Source: Symbiodinium natans
Taxonomy: Eukaryota; Sar; Dinophyceae; Suessiales; Symbiodiniaceae
NCBI GenBank assembly: GCA_905221605.1
Contig: CAJNDS010002582.1
Coordinates: 47,501-111,500 of the forward strand
Direction of reading: 5' to 3'
Length of the DNA: 64,000 nt
The number at the start of each line of letters is the position of its first letter. Position 1 is the stretch's first letter. The position numbers and the translations under genes are program-made. The notes under the pieces are model-generated. The model searched no databases and was not told the origin of the DNA. It worked only from the letters and a program-made list of their open reading frames with translations. Shown here one piece after another: positions 30,952-41,113 of this stretch.

Positions 30952-31080
30952 AGGGACGATATAAGGTCTGCATATATCTATATAATATAATATAATATAT
31001 ATATATATATGCTATAGACAATAGATAATATATAATATACATATATATATATATATGTACTATAGACAATAAGGGGTCAT
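30952..31080. repeat. AT-rich hairpin repeat
   Basis: Two copies of ATATATATATATATG with CTATAGACAATA follow each other. Non-coding. Confidence 0.75.
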
Positions 31081-31479
31081 ATTGGGGAATTAAGGTTCAG
31101 GGTCCCTTCAAGGGGTCCCTCCCGAGATCCCTTGAGTTAAGGTTTAGGGTTTAGGGTTTAGGGTTTAGGGCTTAGGGCTTAGGGTTTAGGGTTTAGGGTT
31201 TAGGGTTTTTAGGGTTTGCTCCTTAGGAGTTAAAGGGCCACGCGCAGTTTGGGCGTAGCCTAGCAGGTTGAGGGTTTGCGTTTAGGATGTTTGGGGTTTG
31301 GGGTGCTTAGGGTGTTTACGGTGTTGAGGGTACAACTTTAACCCCCTTAAGCCCTGAAGCATCAAACAAAGCTGTAACTTGAGATTATTCTAAAGAAGTC
31401 CTAAACCCTAAGCCCTAAACCGGAGCTTTCCCGCGAGAACTCCTCCACCGAAACTCCTCGAAACTTGCTCTGGTCAATA

Positions 31480-31577
31480 CTACAAACCCCCTTAGGAATC
31501 ATTTGTACTTGTCTTACATAAAACCCAAGTGCACATTGAACATATTTCGTCTATGAAGCTTCGAAAGGGGAGTGTAG
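31480..31577 (+). mobile_element. MITE family F7, 4-bp duplication AATA
   Basis: CTACAAACCCCCTTAGGAATC start, GAAAGGGGAGTGTAG end, AATA at 31476-31479 and 31578-31581. Confidence 0.83.
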
Positions 31578-31710
31578 AATAACCCTAAACCCTGCAAGCC
31601 CTATAAGCGCTATAAGCCCGATAAGCCTGATAAGCCCTATAAGCCCTAAACCCTAAACCCTAAACCCTAAACTATAAGCCCTATAAGCCCCAAACCCCCT
31701 ACTCCCTGAG

Positions 31711-31791
31711 GTGAGCCTGGTGAGCATAGAGGAAGAGGCGGATACCGTGGCCGAGTCGAACTCCTTTTGGCAGATGCTTGACGCAAGGGGG
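31711..31791 (+). CDS. Acidic exon, putative channel N-terminal region
   Basis: After CTCCCTGAG the frame reads VSLVSIEEEADTVAESNSFW then QMLDARG, ending in a poly-G run. C-strand repeats lie upstream and G-strand repeats downstream. The GTGAGC at the start makes the exact acceptor uncertain. Confidence 0.45.
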
Positions 31792-31814
31792 CGGGGGGGG
31801 GGGGGGGGGGGGGG

Positions 31815-31876
31815 TTTAGGGTTTAGGGTTTTGGGTTTTGGGTTTTGGGTTTTGGGTTTTGGGTTTTGGGTTTAGG
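31815..31876 (+). repeat. Telomere-variant block (TTTTGGG)n
   Basis: Two TTTAGGG units, then seven homogeneous TTTTGGG units. Confidence 0.93.
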
Positions 31877-32513
31877 GGCGGGGGCAATTGGGAGCAGTCG
31901 AGACTTTAGAGAATCGAGGTGGTTGTGGGGCTTAGGGTTCTTGAGGCTTCAGCTGGGGGCAAGGTACCGGGCCAAAAAAGCCAAAACCCTAACTTTTCGC
32001 GGCCCACCCTAAGATGGTTTTTTGTTTCGGATGGCTTGGGGTCCTCAAAATGGAGGACAAAGGGCCTGGTTGGGATGGCTGAACCCTAAACCCTAAACCA
32101 TCAACTTTGTTTTTCCGCATTCGGGCTCTGGCGAGGGGCTGGCAAGGGTGTGAATAAACCCAGGTTGCAAAAGCTCCTCGAGCTCTCCCTAAACCCTAAA
32201 CCCTAAACCCTAAACCCCTACCAATCAAGAAGCCCGAGCCGCAGCCCTCAACCCTCATGGGCTTCGGGTTCAGGGTGTATAGGGTTTAGGGTTCAGGGTT
32301 TATAGGGTTCACGGTTGGGTTTGTAGGGTTTAGGGTTTAGGGCTTATAGGGTTTAGGGTTTAGGGTTTAGGGTTCAGGGTTTGTAGGGTTTAGAGTCTAG
32401 GGCCGCAGCGGTATGACCCGAAAGTTTCTCGGGTTTAGGGTTTAGGGTTTAGGGTTTGGGGTTCCGGGTTTAGGGTTTAGGGTCATAGACTTTGGGGGTT
32501 TAGTGTTAAGGGC

Positions 32514-32599
32514 TGGGATGTTCCTCCGTATACTAAAGGGTTTAGAGTGGGGAGTGCTAGAATCCCTGTTAAGGACTGTTCGTGCCAGGGGGAACATCG
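32514..32599 (+). mobile_element. MITE family F2
   Basis: CTGGGATGTTCCTCCGTATAC and GGGGGAACATCGCAA ends; flanking 8-mers GTTAAGGG and GTTTCGGG match at 6 of 8. Confidence 0.75.
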
Positions 32600-33407
32600 C
32601 AAGTTTCGGGCTTTAGACTCCGAACTGTTGGGCTATGGACCCTAAACCCTAAACCCTAAACCCCTAGGGGGGGGGGGGGGGTACTAAGTAGACTTACAAA
32701 GTAAAGGAAGGGCTGCCAAGTAAACCCTAACCCCGAGCAATAAAAACAAAAACATTACCTGCGTACTGAATGGGGATCTCAATCTAGCCGGGTATTTCGG
32801 AGCTGTTAGCACAAGGGGGAATGTCCCAATGCATACTGCAATGGCTCAAAATGCCTCCTAAAACCTAACCCTAAACCCCAAACCCTGAACCCTAAACCCT
32901 AAACTCCAAACCCCAAACCCTAAACCCTCAACCCTCGATCTTTCCAGCCGATCTCAGGACGCTCAAAGGGATATTCCCCAGCAGCCACGCCTATACACCC
33001 GAGAGCACTTCGCCCTGGCAGCGATACATGGCCAGATTTTTGGGTTTTGGTGTGTTTTTTGTTTTTTTTTGTGTTTTTGGGTTTTTGGGTGTTTTTGAGT
33101 TTGGGGTTTTTGGGTTTGGGTTTTAGGTTTGGGTTTTTTGGGGGTTCTGGGGGTTTGTGATTTTTGGAGTTTGGAGTTTTGGGTTTTGGGTTTTTGAGTT
33201 TGGGGGCTGAGCGTTCGGTAGCGCGAGCCGGGCGTTTTCTGATGTGGGGGTTTAGGGTTTAGGGTTTAGGGTTTTGGGTTTTGGGTTTAGGGTTTAGGGT
33301 TTAGGGTTTAGGGTTTTGGGCACTCACGAAGAGCTCAGCAATTCCAGGTGTGGTCGATTCGGTACTGGTTGATCCCCTGCGGCTCTTCACTCAGCCCTTT
33401 CAAACAC

Positions 33408-33497
33408 CTATATCCCTCTTGGGGACTATTGTTTAATATAAAGCCCAAGAGGATATTAAAGATAGTGCTTGCTTTGAAGGTTCTAAGGGGAGTATAG
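33408..33497 (+). mobile_element. MITE family F7, 4-bp duplication ACAC
   Basis: CTATATCCCTCTTGGGG start, AAGGGGAGTATAG end, ACAC at 33404-33407 and 33498-33501. A partial F6 (GGTTCCCTTA-like core, AAACAGGGTACCC) follows at 33540-33605. Confidence 0.87.
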
Positions 33498-33773
33498 ACA
33501 CATGGTCGTCCTCTAGTTTCCCGTCCCTTTCCCTTACGATTTTCGATTCCCTTATACGCCCCTTTCAACCAAAACAGGGTACCCGTTTTGATACCTAGGT
33601 TACGCTTGGGCCTGGAAAGTGAGAGAACCCTAAACCCTAAACCCCAAACCCCAAACCCTAAACCCCAAACCCTAAACCCTAAACCCAAACCCTAAACCCG
33701 AAACCCTAAACCCCAAACCCTAAACCCTAAACCCTAAACCCCATATCCAGTGCTCTGCCGAGGCTCCTTGCAG

Positions 33774-33836
33774 CGCTTCGTGGGGTCGACTCACTTTGAG
33801 TCCATGTCGGCAGCTGTGCACCCCAGCTTCAGCTGG
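33774..33836 (+). CDS. Channel exon: lead-in to S1
   Basis: Acceptor GAGGCTCCTTGCAG ends at 33773 (an alternative CATATCCAG ends at 33750). Reads RFVGSTHFESMSAAVHPSFS, with the R-F-V-x-S-x-x-F-E pattern I expect just before S1 in single-domain channels of this type. C-strand repeats upstream, G-strand repeats from 33839. The donor is unclear and the phase into the S1 exon is not resolved. Confidence 0.5.
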
Positions 33837-33897
33837 AGTTTAGGGTTTAGGGTTTAGGGTTTCGGGTTTAGGGTTTAGGGTTTAGGGGTTAGGGTTG

Positions 33898-34003
33898 GGA
33901 TGTTTTCCCGTTTCTTTTCTAACAGTCCTTAATCGGGATTCGAGCACCCCCTATTATAATCCCGATGAAGTAAAGGACTCTTAGTAGAAGCGTGAACATC
34001 CCA
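33898..34003 (+). mobile_element. MITE family F2 abutting a telomeric tract
   Basis: TTGGGATGTTTTCCC start directly after TTAGGG; GTGAACATCCCAA end. No target duplication, perhaps because the left flank was replaced. Downstream to 35240 I see telomeric tracts and open frames with no recognisable feature. Confidence 0.72.
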
Positions 34004-34949
34004 AGATATGGGGTTTAGGGTTTAGGGTATAATATCTTGGCTGCTTGTCTCATGTTTCAGAAGGCCCCATTCCGACTGTAGACCATTCACATTCACATTC
34101 CTACTGATGCTTTCGGTTTGGATATGTCTCCCCGAGCACGAGTCTTGGAGAGAAGTGTCCATCTTTCGGTGTGCCTCAGTCCATGCATCAAAAAAGGGTA
34201 GCCGATTACAGTTTAGTTGCAAAAAAAGGGCTTTAGGGTTCAGCTTTCATGCCCTTGGGACGTTTTGATTGTAGATCACCCCAAGAAATATGATCAGCAA
34301 GTTGGTATTACTCGTGTTGTTGATTCTCATGTTTCTAACGTGGGGGTTAGGGTTTAGGGTTTAGGGTTTAGGGTTTAGGGTTCGCGGCCATGGCTACTTG
34401 CATGCCATTACATCATTACAGACATATAGATGCCGAGACTAGTTGCACTCACTCCTGCTGATCTTCTTGCTTGTGCTGTCGTCGTTCCTTGTTTGGTGCG
34501 GCCTTCCGCATCCATTTGGGAAGCCACCTGGCGCATACACACCCAGGACTCCAGTCCCGCCAACTCGCCACCCACACCGCGTGAGATGCACTCCCCTTCA
34601 GCACGCAGTGCATAGCGGCCTCCAATCTAGACATCCGCAGCCTCTTGCAGCTGTGTTCCCGTGGCTGGGACACAGGCTTGACTTCTAAGTCTGACGGCAA
34701 CTGTCGGACACGGACGCCTAGTCCTTGTTGAATATTGAGTAGAACTGCCGGGACCACCAGCCGCGAGCCGGTAAACTGAGGGAATGCAGACGCCAATCAA
34801 AATCCCTATGCCGACAGAAATCCCATGAAAAAACGCCTCCACAAGGCCCCAAAGCCCCTGGGACACTTCAAGTTGAGAAGACCTAGCGATACTCTCCCTG
34901 ATTGGGTTGAGGACGGGCTTTTGTGCGGGCCCATCCTAGATAAAACCCT

Positions 34950-35108
34950 GAACCACCCCTAAACCCCTAAACCCCTAAACCCCTAAACCCCTAAACCCCT
35001 AAACCCCTAAACCCCTAAACCCCTAAACCCCTAAACCCCTAAACCCCCAAACCCCCAAACCCCCAAACCCCCAAACCCCCAAACCCCCAAACCCCCAAAC
35101 CCTCACCC
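34950..35108 (-). repeat. Variant telomeric arrays CCCCTAAA and CCCCCAAA
   Basis: About eleven CCCCTAAA 8-mers then eight CCCCCAAA 8-mers, each block homogeneous. Followed by CCTCATCCTAAACCCTAAAC higher-order repeats to 35195. Confidence 0.95.
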
Positions 35109-35252
35109 TAAACCCTGAACCCTCATCCTAACCCCTTAACCCTGAACCCTCATCCTAAACCCTAAACCCTCATCCTAAACCCTAAACCCTCATCCTATAA
35201 ACCCTAAACCCCTAAACCCCTAAACCCCTAAACCCCAAACCCTGGACCTCAG

Positions 35253-35318
35253 GATCGTCACCAACTCCATCTTCACTGGGATTCAGGTCCAAGCTGCGGC
35301 GGCCGACCCGCCGCTTGG
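35253..35318 (+). CDS. Channel exon: transmembrane segment S1
   Basis: C-strand repeats end in GGACCTCAG at 35252. The frame reads IVTNSIFTGIQVQAAAADPP then LG, and the donor is GG|GTTAGT. N-S-I-F-x-G-I-Q is the S1 pattern I associate with voltage-gated channels of dinoflagellates (family knowledge). It would sit in the cell membrane as the first helix of the voltage sensor. Confidence 0.6.
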
Positions 35319-35916
35319 GTTAGTTTAGGGTGTTTGGGGTTTGGGGTTTTTAGGGTATAGGACCTGCAAGTGAGCTTTGGGGGTCCAAGTTGGGGGTTTC
35401 CGCTTGTGTTTGGGGTCTGGGCTGGGGTTAAGGAGAGGTTGGGGTTGAGTAAGGGCTGTAGGCTTTTTGGGTGGGTGGGGGGGGGGGGGGGGGGTTGAGG
35501 GGGTGACTTAGGGGTTGATGGTTGGCTGAGTGCTACACCCAGTTGTAGGGTTGAAGTCAGGGAGGCGTCGTGGTCGTGATAGTTGCATGACAATGCCATG
35601 TCCTAATACAGTAACCCTCGAGAAGGATTCCATGTGCGTGGCTTGGCATCTCCAGGCTCCCAAACCATGTCGGGGTTGAAGTTGAACGCCTCGCCGAAGC
35701 TAGCTGCTACCTTTTTGCCTACGAACCCGCAACAAATTCGAATTGTGATCGCTATATTGCCCGTATATATATATATATTTTTTTTTGGGGGGGAGGGATT
35801 CGGGGGGATTCTGACGCAGATTGCAGGTTGGAAGCTCGTGAGTACAGTGACAGCGCTGGATAGGAAACCTCTGCTTGTTGGCGAGGGTACCCCGAGTTTT
35901 TACGAAGCCCACCTTG

Positions 35917-36027
35917 GGATTTTGCCCCTTATACAAACAGTCCTTGATAGCGATTATGGTACCCCCCCCCCGATTATAATCCCTTTTAAGGACCGTTAGT
36001 AATTTAGTATAAGGGGGAACATCCCCC
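35917..36027 (+). mobile_element. MITE family F2
   Basis: TTGGGATTTTGCCCCTTATAC start, AGTATAAGGGGGAACATCCCC end, with a poly-C run in the loop. The stretch 36030-37140 has a few telomeric units, an AT microsatellite and a G run (36737-36762); no exon seen. Confidence 0.78.
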
Positions 36028-37028
36028 CTCGATTTTGTGTTTTTTTTTCTTCTTCTTAGTGGCAGTCTCGTGACTTAGCAGGGCGGCACCTTATCCGTTA
36101 GCCAGTGAAGTCCTTTGCTGTGCCCAGTTTTCTTGCTACGGGGTTGAGAACTCTAAACCCTGAAGCCTAAACCCCATACTACGACATGGCATGGGAGCAG
36201 TGTGACACGAGCTGTGTCGCAAGGTTCGCACCCCCAGATGAAGTGATCTTCCTCATTGGCTTCTTGGCGTGCACCTAGCGGGGGCAGCCTAAAACCCTAA
36301 ACACGCCTTCGGGCTTTGGGCTTCGGGCGGTGGGTAAACACGAAGGCGGTTCATGCAATGAGTTTAAGCAGGTGGGTTGTGACTAGTAGTGCCCTTATCA
36401 AGTTGTGCCTGAAGCTTTTGTGCAGGTTCCGACGATTCGGAACTCTCACCTCATAGATATGTGGACAGTTCTTTCGACGCCTGAGTGCCACTCTTGACCT
36501 TCGCACGCAGAAAAAATCCACGGAGCACTCCAAATCACATGCAAGGAATGATGAGGAATGAGTTCATCAATGTTTCCATCAATGTTTCCATCAGTTCTCG
36601 GAGACTTCTGTATGGCAGTAGTTCTTGGAGTGATGTGCCACGCTAGCCAGGATCTTGTTTGGAATGAGGTCAACGGTGGGCAGCTGGATTTTTTGTTTCC
36701 CCTAACCATTGCCGCTCGGAACCTGCAGTACCCAGGGGGGGGGGGGGGGGGGGGGGGGGGGGCCTTGTTTGTTTCTTTCCAGGTCCCACGTATAAAAAAC
36801 TCTTCAAGCAAGAAGGTGATTACCATATATGTATGTATAGGTATGTCTGTGTATATATATATATATAGATAGCATATAGCATAAAAAACAAGTACATAAA
36901 TCAACATCCTCTCTAGGCAAAATGAGTACCCCCACACTGTTCGAGGGCTCTTCTTCGGCGTCTTCCATCTTCTAACTTTTCCTGCCCTAAAACCCTAACC
37001 CTAAAGCCTAAACCCTGAACCCTAAACC

Positions 37029-37142
37029 CGAAACCCTAAACCCCAAACCCTAAACCCTAAACCCTAAACCCCAAACCCCAAACCCCAAACCCCAAACCCC
37101 AAACCCTAAACCCTAAACCCTAAACCCTAAACCCTAAACCCT
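37029..37142 (-). repeat. C-strand telomeric array leading to the S2 exon
   Basis: Canonical CCCTAAA flanks a CCCCAAA block; the array ends 6 nt before the CCCAG acceptor of the S2 exon. Confidence 0.96.
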
Positions 37143-37148
37143 GCCCAG

Positions 37149-37202
37149 GCACAATCTACACCTTCGTCTTCACCTTGGAGTTGATGCTTCGGCTCCTTGC
37201 AG
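37149..37202 (+). CDS. Channel exon: transmembrane segment S2
   Basis: Acceptor CTGCCCAG, donor GCAG|GTGGGC, 54 nt. Reads TIYTFVFTLELMLRLLA; the F-T-x-E-x-x-L-R core is the conserved S2 motif of voltage sensors, whose acidic residue (here Glu) pairs with S4 arginines. Both splice signals are canonical. The exon ends in phase 1, whereas the S3 exon needs 2 nt from its neighbour, so a missing mini-exon or a different junction is required. Confidence 0.68.
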
Positions 37203-37361
37203 GTGGGCTCTCCGCTCCTTAGCTCTGGTTGAGGGCTTAGGCGTTAGTGTGGGTTTAGGGTTTAGGGTTTGGGGTTTAGGGTTTAGGGTTTAGGGTTTAG
37301 GGATGTTTAGGCAGTTGTTGTGTTCCGTGGTCCTGCCCTTCTTGTTTTGCACCGAAGAACC

Positions 37362-37558
37362 CTAAACCCTAAACCCTAAACACTAACCCCCAAACCCTAA
37401 ACTCTAAACCTAAACCCTAAACCCTAAACCCTAAACCCCAAACCCTAAACCCTAAACCCTAAACCCCAAACCCCAAACCCCAAACCCCAAACCCCAAACC
37501 CCAAACCCTAAACCCTAAACCCTAAACCCTAAACCCTAAACCCTAAACCCTAAACCCA
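37362..37558 (-). repeat. C-strand telomeric array upstream of the S3 exon
   Basis: About 27 units with a CCCCAAA block in the centre; continues in broken form to 37583. Confidence 0.96.
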
Positions 37559-37613
37559 GCCCTAACCCTAAACCCTAAACCCTCGGTCTGAGGCTCTTTG
37601 CAGGGATGACTGG

Positions 37614-37670
37614 GCCTGGATTATGCTGGACCTTGTGGTGGCGGGCTTGGCAAAAGCACCACTTCCTAAC
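37614..37670 (+). CDS. Channel exon: transmembrane segment S3
   Basis: Acceptor GAGGCTCTTTGCAG ends 37613. Reads DDWAWIMLDLVVAGLAKA. W-x-W-x-x-x-D is the S3 signature (usually WN-x-x-D), and the Asp is part of the charge-transfer centre. The donor is not obvious (possible GC donor near 37653). Telomeric tracts flank both sides in the inverted arrangement. Confidence 0.6.
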
Positions 37671-38279
37671 CCTATGAACCCTAATCTGCAGCCCCTGATC
37701 TTGGAGAAGGGTTTAGGGTTTAGGGTTTAGGGTTTAGGCTTAGGGTTTAGGGTTTAGGGTTTAGGGTTTAGGGTTTAGGTAATTTATGGACAAGCGTAAT
37801 GCATGGAAGAGCTTGGGGTTTGGGGAGGTTCTGGGGGTGTTCGGGGCTCCATGTGGTTGCGGGGTTGATGTCGGGACCCTGCGAAAGTCAAATGCATATG
37901 CGAAGCCTCGATGCATATTTGGCAACACTGCACGTCGAGTTGCTACTATTAGCCAGAGCTAGAGGCCAGCATGTGGGTTCATGCTTACCCTAAACCCGAA
38001 ACCCTAAACCCTAAGCCCTAAACCCTAAACCCTAAACCCTACATGTCCCTCATCTCCTTGGCAGCGCCATCATGATCACTATCTTCCGATGAAGAAATCT
38101 TCATCACAGCGCATGGTTCAAGATGTCCTGGCATGCAGTTTGTGTTTGAAAGCACCCATGCGAGATTGTTCCTAGAGAGAGGACTCCTTGCAGTAATATA
38201 CCCCCCCCTCAAAAAAAGACAAACAAAAAGAATCCTTGTTCTTTCACGGAACTCAGCAAAAAAGCACCCGCCCGGCCCC

Positions 38280-38505
38280 CCTAAACCCTAAACCCTAAAC
38301 CCTAAACCCTAAACCCTAAACCCTAAACCCTAAACCCTAAACCCTAAACCCTAAACCCTAAACCCTAAATCAGAAGGGGGGGGGGGTTTAGTACTGGGGA
38401 AAACCCTAAACCCTAAACCCTAAACCCTAAACCCTAAACCCTAAACCCTAAACCCTAAACCCTAAACCCTAAACCCTAAACCCTAAACCCTAAACCCTAA
38501 ACCCA
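38280..38505 (-). repeat. Pair of C-strand telomeric arrays
   Basis: About 12 and 15 CCCTAAA units separated by a 30-bp spacer with a G run (38369-38400). Among the longest arrays in the window. Confidence 0.97.
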
Positions 38506-38524
38506 AGCTAGGTTGTGTCCTCTA

Positions 38525-38589
38525 GCATCTTCGAGTTCACCTTGGAGATCATGCTCAGATTGACGGCAGATGACGCCACCGACACAAAC
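38525..38589 (+). CDS. Second S2-like exon
   Basis: Acceptor GTCCTCTAG, donor AAC|GTGAGT. Reads IFEFTLEIMLRLTADD then ATDTN. It shares FTLE-x-MLRL with the S2 exon at 37149 and is also similar at the DNA level (TTCACCTTGGAG, ATGCT). It lies between S3 and S4, where a second S2 is out of order, so it is a duplicated exon: alternatively spliced, or a relic. Confidence 0.58.
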
Positions 38590-39045
38590 GTGAGTCGACG
38601 CGGCTCACATTGGGGGCGGGTGGCGTGATAGACCTCCCTAGAGACTAAACCCTAAAGCCAAAAGCCCTAAAGCCAAAAGCCCTAAACCCTAAACCCTTGG
38701 GTTGCGAGCTTGGATTTTAGCCCTCGGATTGGAGCTCGCATCAGTTCCCAGTAGAATCTCAGGAGCCCTAATCCCTAACCCCGAGATTTGAATCTCAAGT
38801 CCTCCATACTTCGGGTTTAGGGCCTTTAGGGCCTTTAGGGTTTAGGTTTAGGGTTTAGGGTTTAGGGTTTAGGGTTTAGGGTTCTCAGTGCCTATGTGAT
38901 TCCCTCTTCGAAACAAATCCTTTCATACTTCTAGCACTCAGAGAAGGCCCTTATTCCCCTTTTTTTGCAGGGCTTAAGTTCCCGGATAGCCCCTCTAAAG
39001 GAACAAAGGCACCCTTTTCATTTCCAGGTTATTCCTGGGTCTAGA

Positions 39046-39212
39046 CTTGGTTGCCCAGTGGTACCCCTTTTCCTCTTTGTTGGGTTCTAGGTGCGCTTCT
39101 AAAGTAACCAACCCTTCTCAAGAGGGTAACCCCTAAACCCTAAACCCTAAACCCTAAACCCTAAACCCTAAACCCTAAACCCTAAACCCTAACTGGTTAG
39201 TGGGCTGCCAGG
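39046..39212 (+). mobile_element. MITE family F1 with telomeric insert
   Basis: CTTGGTTGCCCAGTGGTACCC start; after AAGAGGGTAACCCC come nine C-strand units (39129-39192), then GGTTAGTGGGCTGCCAGG end. The insert replaces the middle of the right arm seen in other copies. An F6 fragment precedes it at 38950-39030. Confidence 0.78.
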
Positions 39213-39451
39213 AACATCTAAAGCACATGCCTAGCCTCCTTCGGAACTTGACGTTGGCATTTGCTGGCTCACTTATGCGCGTGACTATGAGTAGGGTGCT
39301 TGACTGTATGCGCACTGTGTTGTTGGTTGTCCGTCTTGCAACAGTTAGATTTGATCGTGGTTAGATAGTGCATAGAGGCATTTGATGGGTGGTATTGAAA
39401 GCCTACAGGTTCTGCATGTTCTTGATAAACCCTAAACCCTAAACCCTTCAG

Positions 39452-39518
39452 GTACAAGCATGCGCTTGGTCCGAGTTCTTCGGGTCGCCAAAATCACGCG
39501 CGCCATCCGAATCGTCAG
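39452..39518 (+). CDS. Channel exon: voltage sensor S4
   Basis: C-strand repeats run straight into AAACCCTTCAG, the acceptor. The frame reads SMRLVRVLRVAKITRAIRIV. Basic residues recur every third position (R-x-x-R-x-x-R-x-x-K-x-x-R-x-x-R), the diagnostic pattern of a voltage-sensing S4 helix. The donor is AG|GCGCAC (GC type, known in dinoflagellates) or unresolved. The strongest single domain call in the window. Confidence 0.75.
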
Positions 39519-39626
39519 GCGCACTTGAGACCTAGTAGTAGAGCAGGTAACCCTAAACCCTAAACCCTAAACCCAGGTTACCTGACAACTAAGGAGAACG
39601 GCAGGCTTCGGTTCTTCAGTTTCAGG

Positions 39627-39853
39627 TTGGGGTGTTCCCCCTTTTTCTAACAGCTATATCCCCCTGGGGAATTATTTTTAATTTTCGGTTTTGGGTTTAG
39701 GGTTTAGGTTTATATAGCACCCAAGATGATATTAAACATATTATTTTGATTAAGGTTCTAAGGGGAGTATAGACAGTTCTTCATCGGGGATTCTAGTGCC
39801 CCCGAGTGTAATCCCTGTTGAGGACTCTGTTAGCATAGGGGGCAACATGCCAA
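39627..39853 (+). mobile_element. MITE family F2 hosting an F7 element, 8-bp duplication
   Basis: TTGGGGTGTTCCCCC start, GGGGGCAACATGCCAA end; GTTTCAGG at 39619-39626 and 39854-39861 is exact. Positions 39654-39772 are an inserted F7. Confidence 0.9.
39654..39772 (+). mobile_element. MITE family F7 nested in F2, carrying telomeric units
   Basis: CTATATCCCCCTGGGG start, TTCTAAGGGGAGTATAG end; ACAG at 39650-39653 and 39773-39776. Two G-strand units (about 39692-39709) sit within the left half, between AATTTTCGGTTT and TTTATATAGCACCC. Confidence 0.88.
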
Positions 39854-39899
39854 GTTTCAGGCCTGGCTCGCTCTACCAGGGAGGCAGGGGTGGTGATAG

Positions 39900-40029
39900 A
39901 TGTTTACTATTTGCTGAAGAGCTCCGAAAATACAAAACAATCATCCCTGTGTGACCCCATAAAGAAGAATCTGTTTTGTTGTTTTTTTGGTTTGGGAGGG
40001 GGGGGGTTCTTAAGCAAATAGTAGTTGTC
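39900..40029 (+). mobile_element. MITE family F10 copy
   Basis: TTTACTATTTGCTGAAGAGC and GGGGTTCTTAAGCAAATAGTAG arms; the inner arms contain ATACAAAACA and TGTTTTG. Confidence 0.7.
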
Positions 40030-40195
40030 TTTGTCATAGTGGGGTAACATTTTACACGTTTAAGGGTACTTAAACTCAATAATGAATAAAATTTTAAAAA
40101 TTTTTATTACTACCCCAACTATGAACCAGTGTGTTTCGTGGACGTTCTCGCGTTGCTTTGTTGGGCCCCTGGAATCCTTTGCTGAGTGGTCCCTA

Positions 40196-40280
40196 AGGGT
40201 CCATGTACCTAAATAAGGAATACTTGGGCCTTAAAGCACCTATAAGGACTTTAGGGTTTAGGGTTTAGGGTTTAGGGTTT
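40196..40280 (+). mobile_element. MITE family F9, right half replaced by telomeric repeats
   Basis: CTAAGGGTCCATGTACCTAAAT and GGGCCTTAAAGCACC match the left half of the complete F9 at 43933-44046. At TAAGGACTTTAGGG the sequence becomes a G-strand array. Confidence 0.68.
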
Positions 40281-40416
40281 AGGGTGACTCTTAGGGGGTT
40301 GCATCCATCATGAAAGGTCAGCTCGTGCCGCGAAGGGTTGGGGCACGTCCTCTTGACCCGAATCCGTAGGGTTTAGGGTTTAGGGTTTAGGGTTTAGGGT
40401 TTAGGGTTTAGGATAA

Positions 40417-40522
40417 CTTGGTAGCCCAGTGGTACCCTTTTCCCTTTTGTTGATTCAAGGTTCCCTGATACAGCAACCAACCCAAAAGCGGGTACCCTTA
40501 CTATGGTTACTGGGCTGCTAAG
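40417..40522 (+). mobile_element. MITE family F1
   Basis: CTTGGTAGCCCAGTGGTACCC and TACTGGGCTGCTAAG ends. A telomeric tract ends 6 bp upstream, and flanking 4-mers do not match. Confidence 0.82.
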
Positions 40523-40685
40523 AGCCCTGCCTGAACATCGAACCCTAAACCCTAAACCCTAACCCTAAACCCGAAACCCTAAACCCTAAACCCTAAACCC
40601 TAAACCCTAACAAGTTTTGACGGATACACTCAACTTTGCACCCAACACTCCATACTCAAAGCATTTTCCCTGAGCTCTAAGACAG

Positions 40686-40750
40686 GTTGGTGAGGTTCGT
40701 GCGCTCCCTGCGGACACTTCTATACTGCATTGGCCGCACACTGCGAGCAA
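40686..40750 (+). CDS. Channel exon: S4-S5 linker
   Basis: Acceptor AAGACAG. Reads LVRFVRSLRTLLYCIGRTLR, matching the R-F-x-x-x-L-R-T-L-x-x-x-I-x-x-T-L pattern that follows S4 in this channel group. The frame stays open for about 40 more codons including a hydrophobic SFGLGLLLFS, which may be the start of S5. Donor not identified. Confidence 0.62.
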
Positions 40751-41025
40751 TGACACTTGGATTGCAGAGTTTTGGGCTCGGCTTGTTGCTGTTTTCCCAG
40801 CGATTTGTGGGACCCTCCTATACCTGTAGCGCCTTTCGGGGACTGCTTCATTTTCTGTTTTAAGCCCTAGACCCTCTAAACTCTAAAAAAACCCAAAACC
40901 ATTCCAGGTTCGGTAACGGCTGGGTTGGGATGTGGGCTTGGGACGTTCGCAGCTTGCACCGGTCCCCGGCCAAGGTTGAGGGGCACGGAAGGTGCCTCAG
41001 AGTTCCCTTTAAAGGGTTCATTCTT

Positions 41026-41113
41026 GTATACGAACAGCTCCGTACAGTAGGGACTCTAGTACCTATGAGAGTCCCTGTTACGGACTGTTAGTAGAACGGG
41101 GAAGATCCCAAGG
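41026..41113 (+). mobile_element. Decayed MITE family F2
   Basis: TTGTATACGAACAGCTCCGTA, AGTCCCTGTTACGGACTGTTAG and ACGGGGAAGATCCCAA; left terminus eroded. Confidence 0.6.
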
